Assembly: GCF_014647315.1 (NCBI RefSeq) | Contig: NZ_BMOY01000015.1 | Span: 1-58,378 of the forward strand | Direction of reading: 5' to 3' | DNA: 58,378 nt | DNA from: Paenalicyclobacillus cellulosilyticus | GTDB lineage: Bacteria > Bacillota > Bacilli > Alicyclobacillales > Alicyclobacillaceae | Part shown: piece by piece, positions 7,446-15,529 of the stretch | How the letters are laid out: each line of letters begins with the position of its first letter | How positions within the stretch are numbered: the first letter of the stretch is position 1 | The notes under the pieces: model-generated | The model's database searches: none | Told to the model about the DNA's origin: nothing | Seen by the model: the letters and a program-made list of their open reading frames with translations, nothing else | Position numbers and translations under genes: made by a program

Positions 7446-8278
7446 TCCACCGCCTCCTTCCACCATACGCCGAAGGCGAACGGCGCGCGCGGTTTGTCGG
7501 GTACAAGGCCCAGCTGCTCCCAAACGGTGGATTGGGGGCGCTCCTTCACCACCACACAACGGCGGGCGACGCGCTGCGCCTCCGCAAACGCCGCGGCGGC
7601 CAACGGCGACGGGTTGGTGAACGCGCGGGCCGCGTCGATGCTCGTCCCGCCGACAAGCGGCCGTTGAAACATGGGGTCGAAATAGACCACGTCGACGCTG
7701 TCCGCCGGCTGGCGCGCCAACCAAGCCGTGTGCTCAGCCCAGACGGGCTCAATCCGCGGCCACAGCGCCCGCAGATGGGGAAACGCACCGCCTGGATGCG
7801 CCTTGGCGTAAGCGAACAGGCGGTACAACGCCCAAGACGACTCCAGGCCGATGACCCGCCCGTGCGGACCGACGCCAGCGGCGAGCACCAATGCGTCCAG
7901 CCCCCGGCCGAGGGTGGCATCGACCACCACATCGCCCGGGCGCACCCTGGCCACCCGCAACAGGCGGTCCCCCTGCCCGCGGTCAACCGCGACCAAGCGC
8001 GTCTGCGCCGTCCCTGGGTGGAAAAAAAGCGGCTCCTCCGGCGCACGCGCATGGTAGAGTTTCGGCATGGTCTCCGCGACGATCACGACGCTCGCCGCTT
8101 CTTCTTCGCACAGGCGGGCGATGCTGCGGCGGCGCCGCGGCACGTATGCACAAGCGAACCAAGCCGCCAGTGCTTGGGCGTGCGCGCAAGCTTGCGGCGT
8201 GTCGTGCCATGGTGTCGTCACGATGGCCCGCTCTCCCTGCCAAGGGGACGGTGTCCCCGGGCTCGTCCGCACCTCCAT
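7442..8278 (-). CDS. Class I SAM-dependent methyltransferase (RsmJ-like)
   Basis: A 278-residue Rossmann-fold methyltransferase. The SAM-binding motif VVDATLGRGLDALVLA is near residue 119 and the acidic end of strand 2 (GLESS) follows. In place of the usual NPPY it has YFDPMF, the signature of the RsmJ/YpiP-like group acting on 16S rRNA guanine; the exact substrate here is inferred. The ATG at 8278 follows AAAGGGGGAAGG. It lies between mutL and miaA and overlaps miaA by four bases, which fits an RNA-modification role. Confidence 0.75.
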   Translation of the reverse strand: MEVRTSPGTPSPWQGERAIVTTPWHDTPQACAHAQALAAWFACAYVPRRRRSIARLCEEEAASVVIVAETMPKLYHARAPEEPLFFHPGTAQTRLVAVDRGQGDRLLRVARVRPGDVVVDATLGRGLDALVLAAGVGPHGRVIGLESSWALYRLFAYAKAHPGGAFPHLRALWPRIEPVWAEHTAWLARQPADSVDVVYFDPMFQRPLVGGTSIDAARAFTNPSPLAAAAFAEAQRVARRCVVVKERPQSTVWEQLGLVPDKPRAPFAFGVWWKEAVE

Positions 8279-8330
8279 GACCTTCCCCCTTTCTGCCGGC
8301 GAACCCCGTCCACAGAGGCCGTCCGCCGTG

Positions 8331-8375
8331 TGCTCACACGATGCGGCTCACATGGTGCTGCTCACACGATGCGGC
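8331..8375. repeat. 17-bp direct repeat at the mutL stop codon
   Basis: The 17 bases TGCTCACACGATGCGGC occur at 8331-8347 and again at 8359-8375. The second copy contains the last codons and stop of mutL, and the first lies just beyond it, so the 3' end of mutL has been locally duplicated. Confidence 0.8.
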
Positions 8376-10269
8376 GAAATGCCTTCTCCAAATCGCGCTG
8401 AGACATGCGCAACAGCACCGGACGCCCGTGCGGGCAATGAAACGGGTCTTCGGCTGCGGCGAGCGCCGCGCAGAGCGCCTCCATCTCCGCCCGGTTGAGC
8501 GTTTGACGCGCTTTCACCGCCGCTTTGCAAGCCCGGGTCGCCAGCGCGTGCCGCAACGTGCCCGGCAGGTCGCTCGCTCCTTGCGCTTCTTCGAGCGCGG
8601 CGACCACCTCCTCCGCCAGCCGGACGTAGTCCAATCCCTCCCATACATCCGGCACCTCCCGCAACACCACATGTTGACCGCCAAGCTCTTCGATCACGAT
8701 GCCGAGCCGGGCCAACAGTCCGGCGTGGGCGGACACCAAGGACGCCTGCGCGGGCGTGACGCCGAGCGATACAGGCACGATGAGGGGGACGGTACGAACC
8801 GTCTCGGCAGCCAAGCGGGCGCGGAAACGCTCAAACAACACCCGTTCGTGGGCAGCGTGTTGATCGATGATGTAAAGGTGCTCACCGTCCTGCGCGACAA
8901 TGTACGTGTCAAGCACCTGCCCCACGGGCCGCAGCATCAGCCGGGGACGGTCCGTCACCGGGGCGGCGTCCGTGGCTACCTCAGCCCTGTCACGCTCGCC
9001 CGTCGGATGGGGGGGTGCCCATCGGTCGGCGTCCGCCGCGGCCGCCGGCTGCGGAGCTTCTTCCTCCTCTGCGTTGGGGGGGCGCATGGCGTCCAGTGCC
9101 AAACGACCGCGCGCCTCGCGGACGACGAACGGCGCATCATGGAGGCGCCGCGCCCCGGCGCCTCCCCCGCTTCCGGCGTCTCCGCCGTGGAACAGCCGCG
9201 GCGAAAAAACCGCCTCCTCCTGTCCCGCGCGTCCCTCCGGCGCCGGCGGACGCACCGAGGCCACAAGACCCGGCGCCAGGTTGGCTTGCGCCAGCGCTTC
9301 CCGCACCGCGCGCGTAACCATGCGGCACACGTCCGCTTCCTCACTGAAGCGCACTTCGGTTTTATGCGGATGGATGTTCACATCCACCAAGGCGGCATCC
9401 AAGTCGATGGCGAGCGCGTAGACGGGATGATGCTGCACCAGCAAACGTCCGCCGTACCCGTCGACGACCGCCTGGTGCAACAGCGGGCTGCGGATGGGCC
9501 GGCCGTTGACCGTCCAATACGCCTGCGCCCGCCGCGCCCGTGCTTGCGCCGGGCGGCCGATGTAGCCGTACAGGCGGTAATCGGCTGTCTCCGCGCGCAC
9601 CTCGAGGAACTGCTGCGCCTCGCCGACGCCGAAGAGTACCGACAGCACCTCGCGCAGGTCACCCCGGCCGCTCGTCCGAAACACCACATGTCCGTTGGCC
9701 TCGCACCAGAACGAGACGTCGGGGCGGCTGACGGCTGCGCGCTGCACGACCTCGACACAGCGCGCCTGCTCCGCCGCCACCGACTTGAGGTACTTCAACC
9801 GGGCCGGCGTATTGTAAAACAAGGAACGCACCTCAACCCGTGTGCCCGGCGGGATCCCGACCGGTTTCGGCGGATCGATCACGCCGCCCGCGACGTGCAC
9901 TTCGACGCCCGCCTCAGCGCCTGGCTCGCGCGTCCTGAGGGTCACGTCCGCCACCGCCGCGATGGACGCCAGCGCCTCGCCGCGAAAGCCGAGGGTCCGG
10001 ATGTGGTACAGGTCGCGCGCCGAACGCACCTTGCTCGTCGCATGGCGCGCGAACGCCAAGGTGGCGTCCTCCGCGTCCATACCGCAACCGTCGTCTTGGA
10101 CGACGATGCCGGTAATCCCGCCGTCCACCAAGGAGACCCGCACGCTGCGCGCGCCTGCGTCGAGGCTGTTTTCTATCAACTCCTTCACACAGGAGGCTGG
10201 CCGTTCCACGACTTCCCCCGCCGCAATCAGGTTCGCCAGCGCCTCCGGCAACACCCTGATGCGCCCCAT
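8362..10269 (-). CDS. mutL: DNA mismatch repair protein MutL
   Basis: A 635-residue MutL with a GHKL ATPase N-terminus (LIAAGEVVERPASCVKELIENSLDAG, then DDGCGM and TLGFRGEAL). The C-terminal domain has the nicking-endonuclease motif DQHAAHE with a further Glu, and the zinc-associated CPHGRP, so it is an endonuclease-type MutL as in B. subtilis. Between the domains is a long Ala/Pro/Arg-rich linker (about residues 330-430). The ATG at 10269 shares one base with the mutS stop (TGATG), showing tight coupling; a GTG three bases earlier is an alternative. Confidence 0.95.
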   Translation of the reverse strand: MGRIRVLPEALANLIAAGEVVERPASCVKELIENSLDAGARSVRVSLVDGGITGIVVQDDGCGMDAEDATLAFARHATSKVRSARDLYHIRTLGFRGEALASIAAVADVTLRTREPGAEAGVEVHVAGGVIDPPKPVGIPPGTRVEVRSLFYNTPARLKYLKSVAAEQARCVEVVQRAAVSRPDVSFWCEANGHVVFRTSGRGDLREVLSVLFGVGEAQQFLEVRAETADYRLYGYIGRPAQARARRAQAYWTVNGRPIRSPLLHQAVVDGYGGRLLVQHHPVYALAIDLDAALVDVNIHPHKTEVRFSEEADVCRMVTRAVREALAQANLAPGLVASVRPPAPEGRAGQEEAVFSPRLFHGGDAGSGGGAGARRLHDAPFVVREARGRLALDAMRPPNAEEEEAPQPAAAADADRWAPPHPTGERDRAEVATDAAPVTDRPRLMLRPVGQVLDTYIVAQDGEHLYIIDQHAAHERVLFERFRARLAAETVRTVPLIVPVSLGVTPAQASLVSAHAGLLARLGIVIEELGGQHVVLREVPDVWEGLDYVRLAEEVVAALEEAQGASDLPGTLRHALATRACKAAVKARQTLNRAEMEALCAALAAAEDPFHCPHGRPVLLRMSQRDLEKAFRRIV

Positions 10270-12941
10270 CACAACACGCTCCTCGCCGCTTCCCGCAGTT
10301 CTGCCAACACGTGGATGGCCGCGATCGGCGTCATGTGCTCGATATCCATCTCGGCCAACCGCCGCAACAACGCCAACGCGCTCCCTTCCCGTTCCGCAGA
10401 AGCTTGCGCGGCGGACGCTTGTACAGCAGACGCCGGCGTGACAGACTCCCGCGCGGCGGACGCCTGCAGCGCGGCTTCCGACGCCTGCAGCGCGGCTTCG
10501 TCCGGCATACCCGCACCACGCGTGCGCCCGTCTGCCGCTGCAAGCTTTGCCTTACCTTCCCGTACCGCCAACAACGCCTGCGCCCGCGCGATGACGTCGG
10601 CCGGAATGCCAGCCAACTTCGCGACCTGGATCCCGTAACTCTTGTCGGCCGGGCGAGGGACCACGGTGTGCAAAAAGGTGATGTCCTGCCCGTCCTCCGC
10701 GACGAGCACAGAATAGTTGGCGGCTCCCGGGAGTTCTGCCACCACCTCCGTCAGCTCGTGGTAGTGGCTGGCGAACAGCGTCAACGGGTTACGCCCCGGC
10801 TGCAGCAACGCTTCCATCACCGCTTCCGCGATGGACAGTCCGTCGTACGTGCTTGTCCCGCGGCCAATCTCATCGAGCAACACCAAGCTCCGATCCGTGG
10901 CCTGGCGCAGGATGTGCGCCAGTTCGACCATCTCCACCATGAATGTGCTCTGGCCCGCGGACAGGTCGTCCGAGGCCCCGATGCGCGTAAAGACCCGGTC
11001 GAGGAGCCCAATCTCCGCCGCCTCCGCCGGGACGAAGCTGCCCATGTGCGCCATGATGGCGATGAGTGCGGTTTGGCGCATGTACGTGCTTTTGCCCGCC
11101 ATGTTCGGTCCCGTGATGAGGATGAGCGGCTGCTCGTCGTCGAGTTGTACATCGTTGGGCACGAAGCGCCCCGGGACCATCGCTTCCACGACCGGATGCC
11201 GTCCGGCTCGGATGCGGATGGCGCGCTCCTCGGTGATGACGGGGCGAACATAACGGCGCTGTGCGGCCACCGTGGCCAATGCGGTGAGGACGTCGAGGCA
11301 CGCCAACGCTTCCGCCGCCGCCTGGATATCCCGCTGCCGGGCCAACACATGTTCACGCAACGCCGAAAACAACTCGTACTCCCGTGCGAGCGCCCGCTCC
11401 CTGGCGTCGAGGATCTCCGCCTCGGCCGCTTTGAGCGCCGGCACGGTGTAGCGTTCCGCGTTGGCGAGCGTCTGCTTGCGTTCGTACTCCGGAGGGACCA
11501 GGTGCAGATTGGCTTTCGACACCTCAATAAAATACCCGAACACCTTGTGGTAGCCGACCTTGAGCGACTTGATGCCGGTGCGCTCCCTCTCCTGGCGTTC
11601 AAACGCCAACAGCCATTCGGCGCCTTGGCTCTGCCCGTCGCGCAAGCGGTCGAGCAACGGATCGACGCCCGGGCGGATGATCCCTCCCTCGCGCGGGGAT
11701 ACGGGCGGATCGTCCACCAATGTGCGGGTGATCTCGTCCGTAAGGTCGGCGAGATTAGGCAGACTCTGCGCCAACTCGGCCAGCCAACCCCCTTCCGCAG
11801 CTTGCAGGACGCCCCTGATGTCCGGCAGGACGGCGACCGAATGCGCCAAGGCCAACAGATCGCGCGGATTGGCTGAACCGAATGCGACCTTGCCCAACAA
11901 CCGGTCCAGGTCGTAGACGCCGTGCAGCGAGGCTTTCAGCCGCATCCGGAAGAGGGCGTTGTCGACGAGCCACGCGATGGCGTCGAGGCGGGCCTCGATG
12001 GCCGACTTGTCGCAAAGCGGCCGTTCAATCCAGCGGCGCAGCAGGCGCGATCCCATGGCCGTCTCGGTCTCGTCGAGCAACCCGTACAGCGAGCCTTTGC
12101 GTTGCCTGGTCCGGACGGTTTCAAGCAGTTCCAGATTGCGCACCGCCGTCTCGTCGAGCACAAGGTGTTTCCCCCGCAGCAGGTTCCTCGGCGTGCGCAG
12201 GTGCGGGAGGATGGCGCGCTGCGTCTCCCGGATGTACATGACCGCGAGCCCCAAGGCGTGTGCCGCCACAGGATGGGGTGTCAGGTCGAGCGGCACCAGG
12301 TTTGCGACACCGTATTGCGTGCAAAGGGCCTCCACCGCCGCCTGTTCCGCCGCGAACGTGTCCGGCCGGCGCGTCAGGCGCCAAGGCGCATCCTGTGCCG
12401 TCAACCAGGCAGGAAGCTGCGCCCCTTCGTAAACCAGCACCTCTGCCGGTTGCCACGCGCGCATCCGTTCGCGCAGCATCTGTTCGTCCGCATGTTCAAG
12501 GTACCAGACCTCGCCCGTGCCGACATCGATGAACCCGGCCCCCCATACGCCGCCGCGGCCGACGACGGACGCCAAAAACCGGTTGCGGGTCCCGTCTTCC
12601 GCCAAGAACGTCCCCGGCGTGATGACCCGGACGACTTCCCGCTTCACCAAACCTTTCGCCGTCTTCGGGTCTTCGACCTGTTCGCAAACCGCGACCACAT
12701 AGCCCTGATCGATCAGGCGGGCGATGTACTGATCCGCTGCGTGGTACGGCACACCGCACATCGGGATCCGCCCCGCACTGCCCGCATCACGGCTGGTCAA
12801 CGTGATCTCCAGTGCACGGCTGGCGACCATGGCGTCGTCGAAAAACAGCTCATAGAAGTCCCCGAGCCGAAACAACAACAAGGCTTCCGGGTACGCTTGT
12901 TTCAACTCCATGTACTGTTGCAGCATCGGCGTCAGCGACAT
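10269..12941 (-). CDS. mutS: DNA mismatch repair protein MutS
   Basis: An 890-residue MutS1 protein. The mismatch-wedge motif GDFYELF is at about residues 27-33, Walker A GPNMAGKST near 615 and the signature DEIGRGTSTYDG near 690. It recognises mismatches and recruits MutL, encoded directly downstream. Near the C-terminus there is a non-conserved segment of about 45 residues made of repeated ALQAS/VQASA units, before the final helices. The start at 12941 (MSLTPMLQQYM) is preceded by GGGAGG at a long 13-base spacing, so the start is fairly but not fully certain. Confidence 0.95.
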   Translation of the reverse strand: MSLTPMLQQYMELKQAYPEALLLFRLGDFYELFFDDAMVASRALEITLTSRDAGSAGRIPMCGVPYHAADQYIARLIDQGYVVAVCEQVEDPKTAKGLVKREVVRVITPGTFLAEDGTRNRFLASVVGRGGVWGAGFIDVGTGEVWYLEHADEQMLRERMRAWQPAEVLVYEGAQLPAWLTAQDAPWRLTRRPDTFAAEQAAVEALCTQYGVANLVPLDLTPHPVAAHALGLAVMYIRETQRAILPHLRTPRNLLRGKHLVLDETAVRNLELLETVRTRQRKGSLYGLLDETETAMGSRLLRRWIERPLCDKSAIEARLDAIAWLVDNALFRMRLKASLHGVYDLDRLLGKVAFGSANPRDLLALAHSVAVLPDIRGVLQAAEGGWLAELAQSLPNLADLTDEITRTLVDDPPVSPREGGIIRPGVDPLLDRLRDGQSQGAEWLLAFERQERERTGIKSLKVGYHKVFGYFIEVSKANLHLVPPEYERKQTLANAERYTVPALKAAEAEILDARERALAREYELFSALREHVLARQRDIQAAAEALACLDVLTALATVAAQRRYVRPVITEERAIRIRAGRHPVVEAMVPGRFVPNDVQLDDEQPLILITGPNMAGKSTYMRQTALIAIMAHMGSFVPAEAAEIGLLDRVFTRIGASDDLSAGQSTFMVEMVELAHILRQATDRSLVLLDEIGRGTSTYDGLSIAEAVMEALLQPGRNPLTLFASHYHELTEVVAELPGAANYSVLVAEDGQDITFLHTVVPRPADKSYGIQVAKLAGIPADVIARAQALLAVREGKAKLAAADGRTRGAGMPDEAALQASEAALQASAARESVTPASAVQASAAQASAEREGSALALLRRLAEMDIEHMTPIAAIHVLAELREAARSVL

Positions 12942-12996
12942 GGCCGCGCTTTCGCCTCCCTCCCGCCGCAGGCACAAGACCCGGGCTGTCCCATAA

Positions 12997-13032
12997 TGGA
13001 TGACGCCTATGCAACGGCATAGGCGTCATCCA
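12997..13032. repeat. Perfect 16-bp inverted repeat between ricA and mutS
   Basis: The arms TGGATGACGCCTATGC and its exact complement flank the four-base loop AACG. No T-run follows on either strand, so it is not a standard intrinsic terminator. It lies in the 124-base gap between ricA and mutS and could be a processing site, a protein-binding palindrome or a weak terminator. Confidence 0.9.
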
Positions 13033-13065
13033 CTCCCGTTCGTCCATGCATCCCAGGATGACCAC

Positions 13066-13551
13066 TCAGGACCTGCCGCAACTGCAACCTTGCCCGCCGT
13101 GGCCCTGACCGCATCCTTGGCGGGGGCCCGGCTCCACAGGCAAATGGTCGCCGAGGCGGGACAGGAGGACCTGGACCACGCTCTGCATCAGGTCGTTCAG
13201 CTCGTCCTGCGCCTCTTTGTACTGCATGGCGACCGGAATTTGGTAGAGCTTCTCTTCAATCTCGCTGATCTCGACCTGCACCAGCATGACTTTCGGGTGG
13301 TCCGCGCCCAAACGCTCTTGGAGGATGAGCTTCTGGTTCGTCTTCAGCTTCAACGTTTCAAACAACGCCTGCGCTTCCTCATGGCGCTCCATCTTCTCCC
13401 GCGCCTGCCAGTAGCGCTGTGCCACGTCCGATGTGCCGATCCGCCTGGCAATTTGATCCGCTTTGTACAGCGCCTGGTTGCACGGATCACAGTGGGCGCA
13501 ACCTGCTTCCGCCTGCGGGAGGGGGGTATGGAGCGCCGTACCGTCCGTCAT
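13066..13551 (-). CDS. ricA: RicA (YmcA), YlbF/YmcA-family subunit of the RicAFT complex
   Basis: A 161-residue mostly helical protein. The segment KLYQIPVAMQYKEAQDELND matches the most conserved part of B. subtilis RicA, and the position directly after miaB is the same. RicA with RicF and RicT forms an iron-sulfur complex that works with RNase Y on mRNA maturation and affects sporulation, competence and biofilm. This version is longer than the 143-residue homologue: it has an N-terminal CAHCDPC motif and a C-terminal GCGQG...GCSCG tail, both possible metal or cluster ligands. Its ATG overlaps the miaB stop (ATGA). Confidence 0.85.
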   Translation of the reverse strand: MTDGTALHTPLPQAEAGCAHCDPCNQALYKADQIARRIGTSDVAQRYWQAREKMERHEEAQALFETLKLKTNQKLILQERLGADHPKVMLVQVEISEIEEKLYQIPVAMQYKEAQDELNDLMQSVVQVLLSRLGDHLPVEPGPRQGCGQGHGGQGCSCGRS

Positions 13552-15035
13552 GACACCGCCACCTCCTCGCGGACCAACTCGCCCTTGAGCAGCCATGTCT
13601 GGGCTTCCGTCACTTTCACGGGGAGGAGTTGACCGACGAACCGCTTTTCCCCCTGGAACAACACCAATTTGTTGGTGCGGGTGCGGCCGGCGAACACATG
13701 GCGGTTGGTCTTGCTCTCCCCTTCCACCAACACCTCGACGGTCCGGCCGGCCAACTGTTGGTTGCGGCGCAGACTGATCTCCGCCTGCAGTTCGTTGAGC
13801 CGGCGCAGGCGGTCCTTCTTCTCCTCAAGCGGCACATCGTCCGGAAAGTTTGCCGCCGGCGTGTTTTCCCGCGGCGAATAGATGAACGTGAATGCGTTGT
13901 CGAACTCCACCTCGCGTACCAGGCTCAGCGTGTCTTGGAACTGCGCCTCCGTCTCGCCGGGGAAGCCGACGATGATGTCGGTCGTCAAACTCACGCCGGG
14001 GATGGCGCGGCGGATCTTGTCCACCAACGCCAGGTAGAACTCCCGCGTGTGCGTGCGGTTCATCCGTTTGAGGATCTGCGAGTTCCCCGACTGCACCGGC
14101 AGATGGATGTGTTCGACCACGTGCTCGCACTCGGCGATGGCCGCGATGAGGTCATCGGTGAAGTTCCACGGATTGCTGGTCGTAAACCGGATCCGTTCAA
14201 TGCCTGGCACCCGGTTGATACGGCGCAAAAGGTCGGCAAACGTGACCCCGATGTCAATCCCGTAATCATTGACGTTCTGGCCGAGCAGCGTGACCTCCCG
14301 ATAGCCTTCCGCCGCGAGCGCCTCCACCTCGCGTACCACGTCCTCCGGCAGGCGGCTGCGCTCGGCGCCGCGCGTGTACGGAACGATGCAGTAGGTGCAG
14401 AACTTGTTGCAGCCGTATTGAATGTTCACCCATGCCCGCACACGGTCCTTGCGCACCTTCGGCATATCCTCGATGGTCATCGCCGCCCGGTCCCAGACCT
14501 CCATCACCGTCTCCTGGCTCTCCCGGGCGCGGGTGAGCAACTCCGGCAGGCGGTGGATGTTGTGGGTGCCGAAGACGAGATCGACCCAAGGGAACTTCTC
14601 CCTGACCAACCGCTGCACGCCTTGCTCTTGGGCCATGCAGCCGCACAACCCGAGCAAAAGCTGGGGGTTCTGCATCTTGAGCGGGCGCAAGCGGCCGATT
14701 TCACCGAACACCTTATCCTCCGCGTTTTCCCGCACGGCGCAGGTATTGAAGAGGATGAAATCGGCCTCCTCGACCGCATCGGTCGCCTCATACCCCATGG
14801 CCTCGAGGAGCCCGGCCATCACCTCGGTGTCGTGTTCGTTCATCTGGCACCCGTACGTCCTGATATGATAACGGTACGGGCTGCCGTCCGGCTTGCGTCC
14901 CACGCGGTACGCCGCCACGTACTGATCTATATCGAAGTGGATGCGCTCCACTGGATGCGGTCGATGCGTGCCGAACACCAGGCCTTGGCCTGGCTGCAAG
15001 CGTCCTTGCCGCAACAGGGTGATCCGATTTTCCAC
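13548..15035 (-). CDS. miaB: tRNA-2-methylthio-N6-dimethylallyladenosine synthase MiaB
   Basis: A 495-residue radical SAM methylthiotransferase. The N-terminal UPF0004 domain has its three cluster cysteines in TYGCQMN, FNTCAVREN and GLCGCMAQ; the radical SAM motif is GCNKFCTYC; a TRAM domain ends the protein (GRTVEVLVEG to the end). It adds the methylthio group to i6A37 made by MiaA. I chose GTG 15035 (MENRITLLRQ), which follows AAGGTGGG by seven bases; longer frames have no ribosome site. The gene is transcribed from a divergent intergenic region with a TATAAT box at 15081-15086. Confidence 0.95.
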   Translation of the reverse strand: MENRITLLRQGRLQPGQGLVFGTHRPHPVERIHFDIDQYVAAYRVGRKPDGSPYRYHIRTYGCQMNEHDTEVMAGLLEAMGYEATDAVEEADFILFNTCAVRENAEDKVFGEIGRLRPLKMQNPQLLLGLCGCMAQEQGVQRLVREKFPWVDLVFGTHNIHRLPELLTRARESQETVMEVWDRAAMTIEDMPKVRKDRVRAWVNIQYGCNKFCTYCIVPYTRGAERSRLPEDVVREVEALAAEGYREVTLLGQNVNDYGIDIGVTFADLLRRINRVPGIERIRFTTSNPWNFTDDLIAAIAECEHVVEHIHLPVQSGNSQILKRMNRTHTREFYLALVDKIRRAIPGVSLTTDIIVGFPGETEAQFQDTLSLVREVEFDNAFTFIYSPRENTPAANFPDDVPLEEKKDRLRRLNELQAEISLRRNQQLAGRTVEVLVEGESKTNRHVFAGRTRTNKLVLFQGEKRFVGQLLPVKVTEAQTWLLKGELVREEVAVS

Positions 15036-15080
15036 ACGGTTTCCCACCTTTCTCGCCGGCACACCGGAGTGCACTTTACT

Positions 15081-15086
15081 ATTATA
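15081..15086 (-). promoter_or_regulatory. Candidate -10 box of the miaB-ricA transcript
   Basis: A consensus TATAAT lies 46 bases upstream of the miaB GTG in the divergent gap with the plus-strand small gene. No good -35 hexamer is visible at 16-18 bases, so this is only a candidate. Confidence 0.4.
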
Positions 15087-15194
15087 GACGATGGACAGCC
15101 TGCGGCGCATGATGGCGTCCGCTGCTTGCGGGATTTTCCGGTGACGCCTCGCGCATGCGCACCGCCGCGGTCCTGCACGAAAGGGGAGATGCCC

Positions 15195-15476
15195 ATGTCG
15201 CACAAACGCCAGGTGCCGACGTTTCGCCTCACCCTGCTCGGCGGAACGACGATGGAAGGCCCGGTCGTTTCACCGGACCGCCGTCAGGTGGCGGAGCATC
15301 TTGGACAACTGCACCAGGTGTTGAGGGAGCACGGTGCCGGATTGGTGTATGCCGGAGAGTGGAGGTACGTGCCTCTGCACGCCGTGCTGGAAGCCCGTCG
15401 CGGCCAGCGCTGGTTCCTGTTGCCGTGGCCGCTCGTCGACGACGAAGCCATACCCGGTGAAGTCCCGTTGCCCTGA
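15195..15476 (+). CDS. Small hypothetical protein, plus strand
   Basis: A 93-residue protein, mostly soluble, starting with basic residues (MSHKRQVPTFRL) and rich in Arg, Leu and Trp near the end. It has no signal peptide, membrane segment or recognised motif. AAGGGGAG lies six bases before the ATG at 15195, which supports a real gene. It is divergent from miaB and convergent with the ligase cluster, so it interrupts an otherwise minus-strand block. Function unknown. Confidence 0.55.
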   Translation: MSHKRQVPTFRLTLLGGTTMEGPVVSPDRRQVAEHLGQLHQVLREHGAGLVYAGEWRYVPLHAVLEARRGQRWFLLPWPLVDDEAIPGEVPLP

Positions 15477-15529
15477 GCCGGCGCGGCCTGGAAGGATGCC
15501 GGGCCATCCCTGCTGCAACGCGGCCGTCC

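Noticed and set aside
8341-10638. Plus-strand open frame of 765 codons
   Set aside because: Entirely antisense to mutL and mutS; no motifs and low-complexity composition.
13629-15194. Plus-strand frame upstream of the 93-residue gene
   Set aside because: The part before 15195 is antisense to miaB. Only the last 93 codons have a ribosome site and lie outside miaB.
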